NCBI GenBank assembly: GCA_041658785.1 | Contig: JBAZZL010000020.1 | Location: forward strand, 1 to 19,514 | DNA from: JAHJGG01 sp041658785 | GTDB lineage: Bacteria > Patescibacteriota > Patescibacteriia > Magasanikbacterales > UBA922 | DNA length: 19,514 bases | Direction: 5' to 3' | Part shown: positions 1-5,965 of the stretch, in pieces | How the letters are laid out: the number at the start of each line of letters is the position of its first letter | Numbering within the stretch: the stretch's first letter is position 1 | Notes under the pieces: generated by a model | What the model saw: the letters and a program-made list of their open reading frames with translations, nothing else | The model's database searches: none | Told to the model about the DNA's origin: nothing | Made by a program: the position numbers and the translations under genes

Positions 1-122
1 CCTTCCCCCCAACCCCCTTCCTTTTTGCCCGCCCGAGCGTCAGGATTCGTTTCAGCCGCGCGAAGCGCGGCAATCAGTCAGGAGTTCCCGTCAAAAAATG
101 TTCGAGCAGAGTTGTATAATTC
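1..122. other. Non-coding left edge with a GC-rich hairpin
   Basis: No gene is supported in this stretch. It holds a perfect 15-nt stem-loop, CCGCGCGAAGCGCGG, at 56-70. The same 15-mer recurs inside the left arm of the adjacent inverted repeat (164-178) and, in complement, in the right arm (1690-1704). A TATAAT hexamer at 115-120 could be a -10 box for the recombinase, but I see no convincing -35 box at the right distance. Confidence 0.4.
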
Positions 123-236
123 CACCAATATCAAACTTTCCGATTTTTGCCCGACCGATTCGGCCGCGCGAAGCGCGGAAAGGTATGGAAACACTGGCTC
201 GCCGCGCACAGCGCGGCTCGCCAAGCGCAGGTTCGA
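123..236 (+). repeat. Left arm of a 114-bp inverted repeat around the recombinase
   Basis: These 114 bases are the reverse complement of 1632-1745 with one mismatch (at 228). The arm starts with CACCA, which in the right copy is the last acceptor base, A73 and CCA tail of tRNA-Arg. A further 15-nt match follows inward (238-252 against 1572-1586), after which similarity stops. The right copy has 45 extra bases (1587-1631) between the two matching blocks. The left arm therefore looks like an inverted, internally deleted copy of the recombinase 3' end plus its tRNA junction. Confidence 0.93.
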
Positions 237-278
237 AATCCCTTGCGATTTTAAGTATTTACTTTGCCCAATAAAACT

Positions 279-1820
279 ATGAATAAATTTTTTCTATACG
301 CCCGCAAATCCACCGATGTTGAGGATAAACAAGTTTTGAGTATTGAAGCGCAGATCACAGAATTGCGCGCCTTTGCCAAACAAAACAATCTTAATGTCGT
401 TGAGACATTTATTGAAAAACAATCTGCCAAAATTCCCGGCCGCCCTATTTTTGGCGAAATGATAAAGCGTATTGAAAAAAGCGGGGCGGACGGAATTTTG
501 GCGTGGCACCCCGACAGATTGGCGCGCAATTCTGTGGACGGCGGACAGATTATTTATCTCGTTGATTGCGGGCGTATTGCGGCGTTGAAGTTTCCTCAAT
601 TTTGGTTTGAACCAACGCCGCAAGGAAAATTTATGTTGAATATCGCTTTTGGGCAAAGCAAATACTATGTGGATTCTCTTTCCGAAAACACGAAGCGTGG
701 TTTGCGCCAAAAAGTCAGACGAGGCGAATATCCGAGCGTTGCGCCGATTGGCTATATCAACGATGTTCGCACCAAGACAATCGTGGTGGATAGAAAGAAA
801 GCGAAAATTATCAAAGCCACTTTTGAATTTTACGCTACCGGCAACGCTCGACTGGAAGATGTCTCGGACTTTTTGGCGCAACGCGGGATATTTTCCCGCG
901 GCGGAAAGAGAATCCACAAGACGAGGGCGACTTTTATCCTTTCAAACCCATTTTATACTGGACTATTCAAATATGGTGGTGAACTTCACGAAGGAAAGTA
1001 CGAGCCAATCATCACAAAGAAACTTTTTGATTCGGCGCAAGAGATTTTGAAACAACGGGGCAAACCAAGGCATAAACAAAAGAACGAACCACAAGCATTT
1101 TGCGGACTTATTGAGTGCGCCGAATGTGGAATGATGATAACTGCCGAAAAACAAAAAGGACATATTTATTATCGTTGCTCAAAAAAGAAAATAAAATGTA
1201 GTCAGCCGTATATCCGCGAGGAAGAATTGGATCGGCAGTTATCATCTCTCATTCAAAAAGTTTCTTTGCGTCAGGATTGGGCGGACAAACTTTTAACAAT
1301 GGCAGAAAAAGACAAAGCGGTATCCGCCCAATCCGTTTCTGCTTTTGTTCAAGAAGCCCAAAACAAAATCCGCGCTATCAATACAAAACTCCAGCGACTT
1401 CTTGACGGCTATTTAGAGCAGGATATTGAAAGAGAAATCTATCGTGAGCAAAAAACAAAACTTCTTTTGGAAAAGAAGTCGCTGGACGAGAAAGTAGCGC
1501 GGATTGAACAAAAGCAGAATGATTGGCTCGAACCGTTCCAAAACTGGATAAAAGTCGCTTTAACCCTCGTCAAAATCGCAAGGGATAGCAACCTTTTAGC
1601 GAAAAAGGTTGCTGCCAAAGAAATCTTTGGCTCGAACCTCCGCTTGGCGAGCCGCGCTGTGCGCGGCGAGCCAGTGTTTCCATACCTTTCCGCGCTTCGC
1701 GCGGCCGAATCGGTCGGGCAAAAATCGGAAAGTTTGATATTGGTGCCCTCGGCAGGAATCGAACCCGCATCTCCAGGTTCGAAGCCTGGTGTTCTATCCA
1801 TTGAACTACAAGGGCCTTAA
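279..1820 (+). CDS. Large serine recombinase (resolvase/integrase family)
   Basis: A site-specific DNA recombinase of the large serine type, which cuts and rejoins DNA through a serine-phosphodiester intermediate. Visible parts in order: an N-terminal resolvase domain with YARKSTD (Ser11 the expected nucleophile) and a WHPDRLARN motif; a recombinase domain with APIGYIND and TRATFILSNPFYTG; a zinc ribbon with four cysteines (CGLIECAECG, then YYRCSKKKIKC); and a charged, probably coiled-coil segment near residues 365-420. I chose ATG 279 because it begins MNKFFLYARKSTD; a TTG five codons upstream is less likely. The last ~60 codons run through the right arm of the inverted repeat and then antisense through tRNA-Arg, with the stop just past the tRNA. 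Position at a tRNA gene suggests integration there. The true target site is unknown. Confidence 0.93.
   Translation: MNKFFLYARKSTDVEDKQVLSIEAQITELRAFAKQNNLNVVETFIEKQSAKIPGRPIFGEMIKRIEKSGADGILAWHPDRLARNSVDGGQIIYLVDCGRIAALKFPQFWFEPTPQGKFMLNIAFGQSKYYVDSLSENTKRGLRQKVRRGEYPSVAPIGYINDVRTKTIVVDRKKAKIIKATFEFYATGNARLEDVSDFLAQRGIFSRGGKRIHKTRATFILSNPFYTGLFKYGGELHEGKYEPIITKKLFDSAQEILKQRGKPRHKQKNEPQAFCGLIECAECGMMITAEKQKGHIYYRCSKKKIKCSQPYIREEELDRQLSSLIQKVSLRQDWADKLLTMAEKDKAVSAQSVSAFVQEAQNKIRAINTKLQRLLDGYLEQDIEREIYREQKTKLLLEKKSLDEKVARIEQKQNDWLEPFQNWIKVALTLVKIARDSNLLAKKVAAKEIFGSNLRLASRAVRGEPVFPYLSALRAAESVGQKSESLILVPSAGIEPASPGSKPGVLSIELQGP
1632..1745 (-). repeat. Right arm of the 114-bp inverted repeat, inside the recombinase 3' end
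   Basis: Reverse complement of 123-236 with a single mismatch. It lies within the recombinase reading frame and ends in the 3' terminus (CCA included) of the minus-strand tRNA-Arg. Identity this high over 114 bases implies a recent duplication, gene conversion, or an arm kept identical by recombination. Confidence 0.93.
1741..1815 (-). tRNA. tRNA-Arg(TCG), CCA encoded
   Basis: On the minus strand the sequence folds into a full cloverleaf. The acceptor stem is GCCCTTG/CGAGGGC, the D stem GTTC/GAAC, the anticodon stem CCAGG/CCTGG with loop CTTCGAA (anticodon TCG), and the T arm CGGG with loop TTCGATT. A73 is followed by a genomic CCA (1741-1743). It reads CGA codons. The plus-strand recombinase frame runs antisense across the whole gene, which fits use of the tRNA 3' end as an integration site. 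Confidence 0.95.
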
Positions 1821-1930
1821 ACATGATGCATGATGCACGCAACATGACGCATTATCACGATGCACGATTCACGTATCACAACGCATCATATCACCTGTGT
1901 CGTGCTGTGTGTGTCATGCATCGTGCGTAC
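1821..1930. repeat. Imperfect palindromic repeat between two tRNA genes (family A, copy 1)
   Basis: The gap between tRNA-Arg and tRNA-Lys is filled with ATGATGCA/GATGCACG-type units whose complements return near the far end. The right part (1902-1925) matches 5911-5934 and 8025-8048 over 24 bases, with a core close to GYATYATGMATCGTG. No coding sequence is supported here. Confidence 0.7.
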
Positions 1931-1933
1931 AAG

Positions 1934-2007
1934 TGCGCCGCCTGGGAATCGAACCCAGAACCTTATCCTTAAGAGGGATCTGCTCTAACCAATTGAGCTA
2001 GCAGCGC
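1934..2007 (-). tRNA. tRNA-Lys(CTT), CCA not encoded
   Basis: On the minus strand the acceptor stem is GCGCTGC/GCGGCGC, the D stem GCTC/GAGC, the anticodon loop CTCTTAA (anticodon CTT, reading AAG), and the T stem CTGGG/CCCAG with loop TTCGATT. The discriminator base is A and the next genomic bases are CTT, so CCA must be added enzymatically, unlike the neighbouring tRNA-Arg. The first anticodon-stem pair is a G-A mismatch. Confidence 0.92.
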
Positions 2008-2032
2008 GTTATATAGAGTTGAGTTTCGTAAT

Positions 2033-2104
2033 TCACCGGAATTTCAAAAAGGACTTTTAGATTGTCGGTATCAATCTGAAATCATAAATCTGAAATCTGA
2101 AATT
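2033..2104. repeat. Short direct repeats downstream of rnc
   Basis: The gap between tRNA-Lys and the rnc stop contains ATCTGAAAT three times in close succession (about 2075-2100). There is also a short AGATTG/CAATCT stem-loop on the minus strand. A T-run follows the stem only after a gap, so I do not call a terminator. Confidence 0.5.
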
Positions 2105-2107
2105 ATC

Positions 2108-2893
2108 TTATCCAATCGGATCTCCCTTTTTCCGGTGCATTATTTCCACCTTCGGACCTTTCCATCCTTTCTTTTTCAATCCTTTCTCTGCCGCTTCTAC
2201 TTGCGCTTCTTGCTTGCTTCCGCCCTTGCCAACAGCGATTTTTTCTTTGTCCAAATAAATACCAACGACAAATATTTTTTCATGATCAGGCCCATCTTCT
2301 TCCAGCACGCGGTAGGTCGGAGTAATGCCAAGAATTTCTTGCGAAGATTCTTGGAAACGAGATTTTGGGTCCATCCAGAGTCCCAGTTCCAAAACCTCTG
2401 GTAATTTGCTGATAACCCAGCGCGCGATGAATTGTCTTGAAATGTCATAACCTTGGTCCACATAAATCGCCCCAACTAGCGCCTCTAGCGCATTGGCTAG
2501 TATGTAATCGCGCGCTTTTGTGTCCGCGTCTTTTGATTCGCCGCGGCTTAGAAATAAGTACGAATCCAATCCAATTTCATTGGCCACCTGCGCGCACATT
2601 TTTGCGTTTACGAGCGCGGCTCTCCAGTTGGTAAGCTCCCCTTCGGGGTTCAGATAGTTCTCTATTAGAAATTCTGTCACAATAAGTTCCAGCACCGCAT
2701 CGCCCAAGAATTCCAGCCGCTCATTTTGCGCCAGCGGGAAATCCCGGTTTTCGTTTAAGTAGGATCGGTGCACAAATGCTTGGACCAGCAGATCTGAATT
2801 GTTGAATTTAATCCCGATTTTTTTTTCCAGCTGAGAAAACTTTTTTTTCGCGTAAGATTCAATTGCCATATTTGATGGGTTATTAGTTCCCAT
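2108..2893 (-). CDS. rnc: Ribonuclease III
   Basis: Endonuclease that cuts double-stranded RNA, needed for rRNA precursor processing. The 261-residue product has the usual order: a RNase III domain to about residue 160 with the signature NERLEFLGDAVLEL (E58, E61 and D65 match E. coli E38, E41 and D45) and LANALEALVGAIYVD, then a double-stranded RNA binding domain from about residue 180 ending KEAQVEAAEKGLKKKG-like. E137 matches catalytic E117. The position of E. coli D114 is N134 here, a substitution I recall in related lineages but could not check. ATG 2893 gives MGTNNPSN; an internal ATG at 2869 (MAIES) is possible, and neither has a clear Shine-Dalgarno. It is the last gene of the rpmF-nusB-rnc run. 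Confidence 0.96.
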   Translation of the reverse strand: MGTNNPSNMAIESYAKKKFSQLEKKIGIKFNNSDLLVQAFVHRSYLNENRDFPLAQNERLEFLGDAVLELIVTEFLIENYLNPEGELTNWRAALVNAKMCAQVANEIGLDSYLFLSRGESKDADTKARDYILANALEALVGAIYVDQGYDISRQFIARWVISKLPEVLELGLWMDPKSRFQESSQEILGITPTYRVLEEDGPDHEKIFVVGIYLDKEKIAVGKGGSKQEAQVEAAEKGLKKKGWKGPKVEIMHRKKGDPIG

Positions 2894-2962
2894 CTTTCAT
2901 CAAGCGACTGGCGCGTCATGTGATGAAAAGCGAGAACAGGTTGATTTAGTTTCACGCAATTC

Positions 2963-3025
2963 GTAACCTGAATCCCGTAACCGCCCGTAGATAGCGGGCT
3001 ACGGGTTTCGGGCTACGGGTTTTTT
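2963..3025. repeat. Tandem and palindromic repeat overlapping the nusB 3' end
   Basis: A 14-nt unit, CGGGCTACGGGTTT, occurs twice head to tail (2995-3008 and 3009-3022). On the minus strand CCCGTAG and CTACGGG can pair into a 7-bp hairpin. The nusB stop codon and its last six codons (PVARNP) lie inside this repeat, so the element set the end of the protein. Confidence 0.8.
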
Positions 3026-3436
3026 AAGATCATTATAAATAGCGCCGAGGATGCCATTCACAAATCTTCCCGACGACGAACCGCCATAGGTTTTCGCGAT
3101 CTCAATGGCTTCGTTGATAGCGACTTTCGCGGGAATTTCGTTATTGAATTTCATTTCAAATATGCCTATGCGCAAGATATTTCTATCTACTAATGAGATT
3201 TGGCCAATTGGCCACTTTGGCGCGTATTTACTTATTATTTTGTCAATTTCTTCTATGTGGTCAATTACAGCATTTACCGTATTGGTAATATATTCTTTAT
3301 TTTCAATCAGTCCAGCGCCAAATTCATTGAGTGTCTGATCAATGATCGCGGGCAGAGCGGCTGTTGGTTTATTCTTAAAATCCCATTGATAAAGAACCTG
3401 CATGACAATTGAACGAGCTAAATGGCGATTGGACAT
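2999..3436 (-). CDS. nusB: Transcription antitermination protein NusB
   Basis: Small all-helical factor that, with NusE (S10), binds boxA RNA and promotes antitermination, chiefly in rRNA operons. Family features: N-terminal RHLARSIVMQVLYQWDF, a central region with IDKIISKYAPKWPIGQISLVDRNILRIG-type sequence, IPAKVAINEAIEIAKTYGG and the terminal SGRFVNGILGAIYNDL. I chose ATG 3436 because NusB proteins normally begin a few residues before the RxxAR motif; an in-frame ATG at 3457 would add MLKIHIS, which is not family-like. About 145 residues is normal. The C-terminal PVARNP comes from a tandem repeat. It lies between rpmF and rnc on the same strand, in a translation/RNA-processing operon. Confidence 0.95.
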   Translation of the reverse strand: MSNRHLARSIVMQVLYQWDFKNKPTAALPAIIDQTLNEFGAGLIENKEYITNTVNAVIDHIEEIDKIISKYAPKWPIGQISLVDRNILRIGIFEMKFNNEIPAKVAINEAIEIAKTYGGSSSGRFVNGILGAIYNDLKKPVARNP

Positions 3437-3513
3437 AGAAATATGAATCTTTAACACGAATTATCACGAATCGGTTTGGCGGATTGCCGCGAATTTGACG
3501 GATGAAAGTGTGT

Positions 3514-3684
3514 TTATTTAATAACCTGGCGGCCGCGGTAGGCGCCGCACTTTCGGCAGGCTTTGTGCGGATGTCTTGTTGCGCCGCATTTTTCGCAAGA
3601 TGCCGCTTGTTTTCTTTTTAGCGCGTGTTGCGAGCGGCGTAAGTTTGTTCTTGATTTTGTGGTGCGCTGTGTTGGGGTGCCCAT
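3514..3684 (-). CDS. rpmF: 50S ribosomal protein L32
   Basis: The 56-residue product starts MGTPTQRTTKSRTNLRRSQH and ends YRGRQVIK, matching the L32 pattern (basic KSR..MRRSHHAL start, GREVI end). Two cysteine pairs, CEKC and CRKC, form the zinc ribbon found in zinc-type L32. L32 is a late-assembling large-subunit protein near the peptidyl-transferase region. It is first in the minus-strand run rpmF-nusB-rnc; the promoter at 3817-3845 lies about 130 bases upstream of its ATG. The gap to nusB (3437-3513) contains a short repeat around CACGAAT/GCGAATTTG but no gene. Confidence 0.95.
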   Translation of the reverse strand: MGTPTQRTTKSRTNLRRSQHALKRKQAASCEKCGATRHPHKACRKCGAYRGRQVIK

Positions 3685-3816
3685 ATTTCAATTTTAAGCC
3701 AAAGGATTAACCTTGCGCCGAAGACGGCAGACAGGCCTCCTGCAGCAAATAAATTAGACAGCCAAAATTCTAAATGTTAATTAGGGAATTTGGCAGGTTT
3801 TAAGAAACTGCGCGTT

Positions 3817-3845
3817 ATTATAGTGTATGGGCGATAAAAAATCAA
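3817..3845 (-). promoter_or_regulatory. Sigma70-type promoter for rpmF-nusB-rnc
   Basis: Read on the minus strand: -35 TTGATT (3840-3845), a 17-nt spacer, -10 TATAAT (3817-3822). The -10 is a perfect consensus and the spacing is optimal. It points at rpmF and leaves a 5' UTR of about 125 nt. Confidence 0.75.
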
Positions 3846-3849
3846 GAGC

Positions 3850-4005
3850 TATAGAACTCACATTCCAAAATTGGACTGGCCGCACAACCGCTAATCATTT
3901 CTTTGCTGTGGAACTCGTGTATTCTCACTCAGACAGTCCTCGCGGCAGAAATGATTATCGGTTGTGTCTGGCTTTTCAGTCCGATTTTGGAATGTGAGTT
4001 CTATA
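3850..4005. repeat. 156-bp near-perfect palindrome between divergent promoters
   Basis: The outer 5' end TATAGAACTCACATTCC returns as its complement, ending at 4005. Pairing continues inward through the TTGGACTG/CAGTCCGA and CACAACCGCTAATCATTT/AAATGATTATCGGTTGTG segments. There are only a few mismatches and one internal loop where the right arm has a few extra bases. The unpaired centre is about 35 nt (around 3908-3943). No open reading frame of note lies in it. It sits 4 nt beyond the minus promoter -35 box and 12 nt before the plus promoter -35 box. Confidence 0.9.
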
Positions 4006-4017
4006 AAGCGGAAAAAA

Positions 4018-4046
4018 TTGCAAATTTATCTAAAATTAGCTACAAT
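4018..4046 (+). promoter_or_regulatory. Sigma70-type promoter for the FemAB operon
   Basis: -35 TTGCAA (4018-4023), 17-nt spacer, -10 TACAAT (4041-4046). It lies about 55 nt upstream of the FemAB ATG and is divergent from the rpmF promoter, with the large palindrome between them. Confidence 0.72.
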
Positions 4047-4102
4047 ATTTGCGTGCGAGCGATGAATTGGGTGAATTTTGAAATAAAAAAATCATTCTTT
4101 TT

Positions 4103-5137
4103 ATGGAAATTAAAATTGGCAAAAATAAAGAAAGCTGGAATAATTGGTTTTTGAAGCAGAATGGAGCCGAATTTTTGCAGTCTTGGGAATGGGGGGAGTT
4201 CCAAAATAACGCCGGTAAAGAGGCGCTAAGACTGCAAGTTGTTGAGGATGGTTTGGTAAAAGCTCAATTTCAAGGGTTCGCGCATAAGCTGCCTTTCGGC
4301 TTTAAATATTTATACGTACCAAGAGCAGATTTTAAGAATCTGAAATTAGAAACTGGAAACTGGAAACTGGAGGCGCTTAGATACCTAAGAGAAAAGGATT
4401 TTACGTTTATGAGACTAGAACCGTCATCTCCAATTTCGAGTTTCAAGTTTCTAATTTCTCCAGCTCAAAACCGCCAACCACAGACAACGCTGGTAATAGA
4501 TATTTCCTCTCCCGAAGAGAAAATACTTCAGGAGATGCATCCCAAAACTCGCTACAATATTCGCCTAGCCGAGAAAAAAGCCGTTGCGGTTAAAAAAGAA
4601 AAAGATAGCGCGGTATTTTGGCAATTGAATGAAGAAACAAAAAAACGGGACGGATTCAGAAGCCATGATAAAATGTATTATCAAAAAATGTTGGAATTGC
4701 CAAATGTGTTTCAATTGACTGCTTATTTGGAGAATAAGCCAATTGCTTCAAATATCTGCGTTTATTTCGGAGATACTTTCACTTATTTGCATGGCGCTTC
4801 GGCCAACGCGCATCGGAATTTAATGGCGCCGTATTTGCTGCAATGGGAGGGGATGAAGCTGGCAAAGAGTTTGAGTTGTAAATATTATGACTTTTGGGGG
4901 ATTTCACCTTCAATAAAATGTCAGAGGCCGGGGGACGGAGGCAAACAGCCCGAAACGTGTTTTCACGGTTTGTGCTGGCGGGCGGACCATCAGTGGATCG
5001 GGGTAACGCGGTTTAAGGCCGGATTTGGCGGATTTGTCAAAGAATATCCGAAGGCGGTGGATGTGGTATTCAAAAAGGCAGGTTATAAATTATATCAGTT
5101 GGTGAGAGCAATAAAAAACGTTAAAGTATCCATATGA
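4103..5137 (+). CDS. FemAB-family peptidoglycan bridge aminoacyltransferase
   Basis: 344 residues with a GNAT-like FemAB fold: MHPKTRYNIRLAEKK near residues 145-160, then FWQLNEETKKRDGF, the ICVYFGDTFTYLHGAS strand pair, YYDFWGISP, and GVTRFKAGFGG near the end. Family members move amino acids from aminoacyl-tRNA onto lipid II to build interpeptide bridges; the amino acid used here cannot be read from sequence. ATG 4103 fits the promoter at 4018-4046. The gene overlaps the next by ATGA, so the two are probably translationally coupled. Oddities: two inverted short-repeat arms (4340-4371 and 4429-4460) are translated in frame as LKLETGNWKLE and ISSFKFLIS, and extra sequence (residues ~272-297) with a hairpin splits WGISP from the GVTRFK motif. 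Confidence 0.88.
   Translation: MEIKIGKNKESWNNWFLKQNGAEFLQSWEWGEFQNNAGKEALRLQVVEDGLVKAQFQGFAHKLPFGFKYLYVPRADFKNLKLETGNWKLEALRYLREKDFTFMRLEPSSPISSFKFLISPAQNRQPQTTLVIDISSPEEKILQEMHPKTRYNIRLAEKKAVAVKKEKDSAVFWQLNEETKKRDGFRSHDKMYYQKMLELPNVFQLTAYLENKPIASNICVYFGDTFTYLHGASANAHRNLMAPYLLQWEGMKLAKSLSCKYYDFWGISPSIKCQRPGDGGKQPETCFHGLCWRADHQWIGVTRFKAGFGGFVKEYPKAVDVVFKKAGYKLYQLVRAIKNVKVSI
4340..4460. repeat. Inverted short-repeat pair embedded in the FemAB gene
   Basis: The left arm (4340-4371) is built from GAAACTG units. The right arm (4429-4460) is its complement over about 30 bases with roughly three mismatches. The 57 nt between them encode native-looking FemAB sequence (ALRYLREKDFTFMRLEPSS). The repeat type matches those at 14220-14302 (intergenic) and 17934-17961 (trmD). 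Confidence 0.85.
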
Positions 5138-5829
5138 ACGCAATCATCCTATGCGGCGGGCTTTCCACTCGCCTGGGAGAGATAACAAAAGAGGCGCCGA
5201 AAATTTTGCTAGAGATTGGCGGCAAGACTATTTTGGATTGGCAGTTGGAAAGATTAAAATCTGTCGGCGTACCTGAAGTAGTTTTGGCCGCGGGGCATTT
5301 GGCGCATGTTCTTTACGATACTATTGGAGCAGAGCGCGATAGTATGAAATTGATTTATGCGATTGAAGATAAGCGTTTGGGAACTGGCGGAGCGATAAAA
5401 CACGGCATGGAATATTTGACAGAATCGGACGAACCGACTTGGGTTTTGAATGGTGATATTTTGTATAGCATTGATTTTGGTTCAATGGCTAAAGAGCTGA
5501 AGCCAGACAGTGATGGAATCATTCTTGCCCAGCGCGTTGAGGACGCTTCCACTTACGGCGTTTTGGAGTACGGAGCTGAACGGCGTTTGAAAAAATTTAA
5601 AGAAAAAGAAGGGTTGGTTATGCCCGGATATATCAATGGCGGCCTGTATTTGTTTAATCCGGGAATAAAAAAATATTTTCCATCGGCAGACGCGTTTAGC
5701 GTTGAATATGATGTTTTTCCCAAGATGAAAGATTTGCATGTTTATGAATCAGACCGCCCATGGGTTGATGTGGGCGTGCCCGATCGTCTGACTTGGGCAA
5801 GAGAGAATTGGCGGGTGTTTGCATCATGA
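5134..5829 (+). CDS. Sugar-1-phosphate nucleotidyltransferase (HddC/MurU-like)
   Basis: 231 residues of the NTP-transferase fold. The N-terminal nucleotide-binding loop is LCGGLSTRLGEITKEAPK, followed by LGTGGAI (82-88) and the metal-binding LNGDI (Asp108). Later NGGLYLFNPG and WVDVGVPDRL fit the sugar-binding and C-terminal parts. The family joins a sugar-1-phosphate to a nucleoside triphosphate, giving NDP-sugar and pyrophosphate. Closest in style to heptose-1-phosphate guanylyltransferase or MurNAc-1-phosphate uridylyltransferase; sugar and nucleotide are not determined. It overlaps FemAB by four bases and precedes mltG, so a cell-envelope role is likely. Its stop codon lies at the edge of a palindromic repeat. 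Confidence 0.88.
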   Translation: MNAIILCGGLSTRLGEITKEAPKILLEIGGKTILDWQLERLKSVGVPEVVLAAGHLAHVLYDTIGAERDSMKLIYAIEDKRLGTGGAIKHGMEYLTESDEPTWVLNGDILYSIDFGSMAKELKPDSDGIILAQRVEDASTYGVLEYGAERRLKKFKEKEGLVMPGYINGGLYLFNPGIKKYFPSADAFSVEYDVFPKMKDLHVYESDRPWVDVGVPDRLTWARENWRVFAS

Positions 5830-5836
5830 TGCCTAA

Positions 5837-5934
5837 CACGATGCATAATGCACGCAACATGACTCATGACAAATTGTTTGGATTGAGTCGCGCTGTGTGT
5901 ATCATGAGTCGTGCTGCGTGCATTATGCATCGTG
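5837..5934. repeat. Intergenic stem-loop repeat (family A, copy 2)
   Basis: The arms 5837-5870 and 5901-5934 are reverse complements over 34 bases with about three mismatches, separated by 30 nt. The right arm (5911-5934) is shared with copies at 1902-1925 and 8025-8048. The element lies between the nucleotidyltransferase stop and the mltG start and would be transcribed as a hairpin. Confidence 0.88.
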
Positions 5935-5965
5935 AATTGCGCGCATCATGTATCGTGATAAACTT

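Noticed and set aside
294..917. 207-codon minus-strand open frame inside the recombinase
   Set aside because: Shadow of a well-supported coding frame; no family features.
1821..1930. CRISPR array reading of the tandem repeats
   Set aside because: Repeat units are short, imperfect and without regular spacers; no cas genes are present. The same applies to all the repeat sites.
3850..4005. rRNA/tRNA-like or riboswitch element
   Set aside because: It lies upstream of both promoters and therefore outside both predicted mRNAs; no known riboswitch core is visible.
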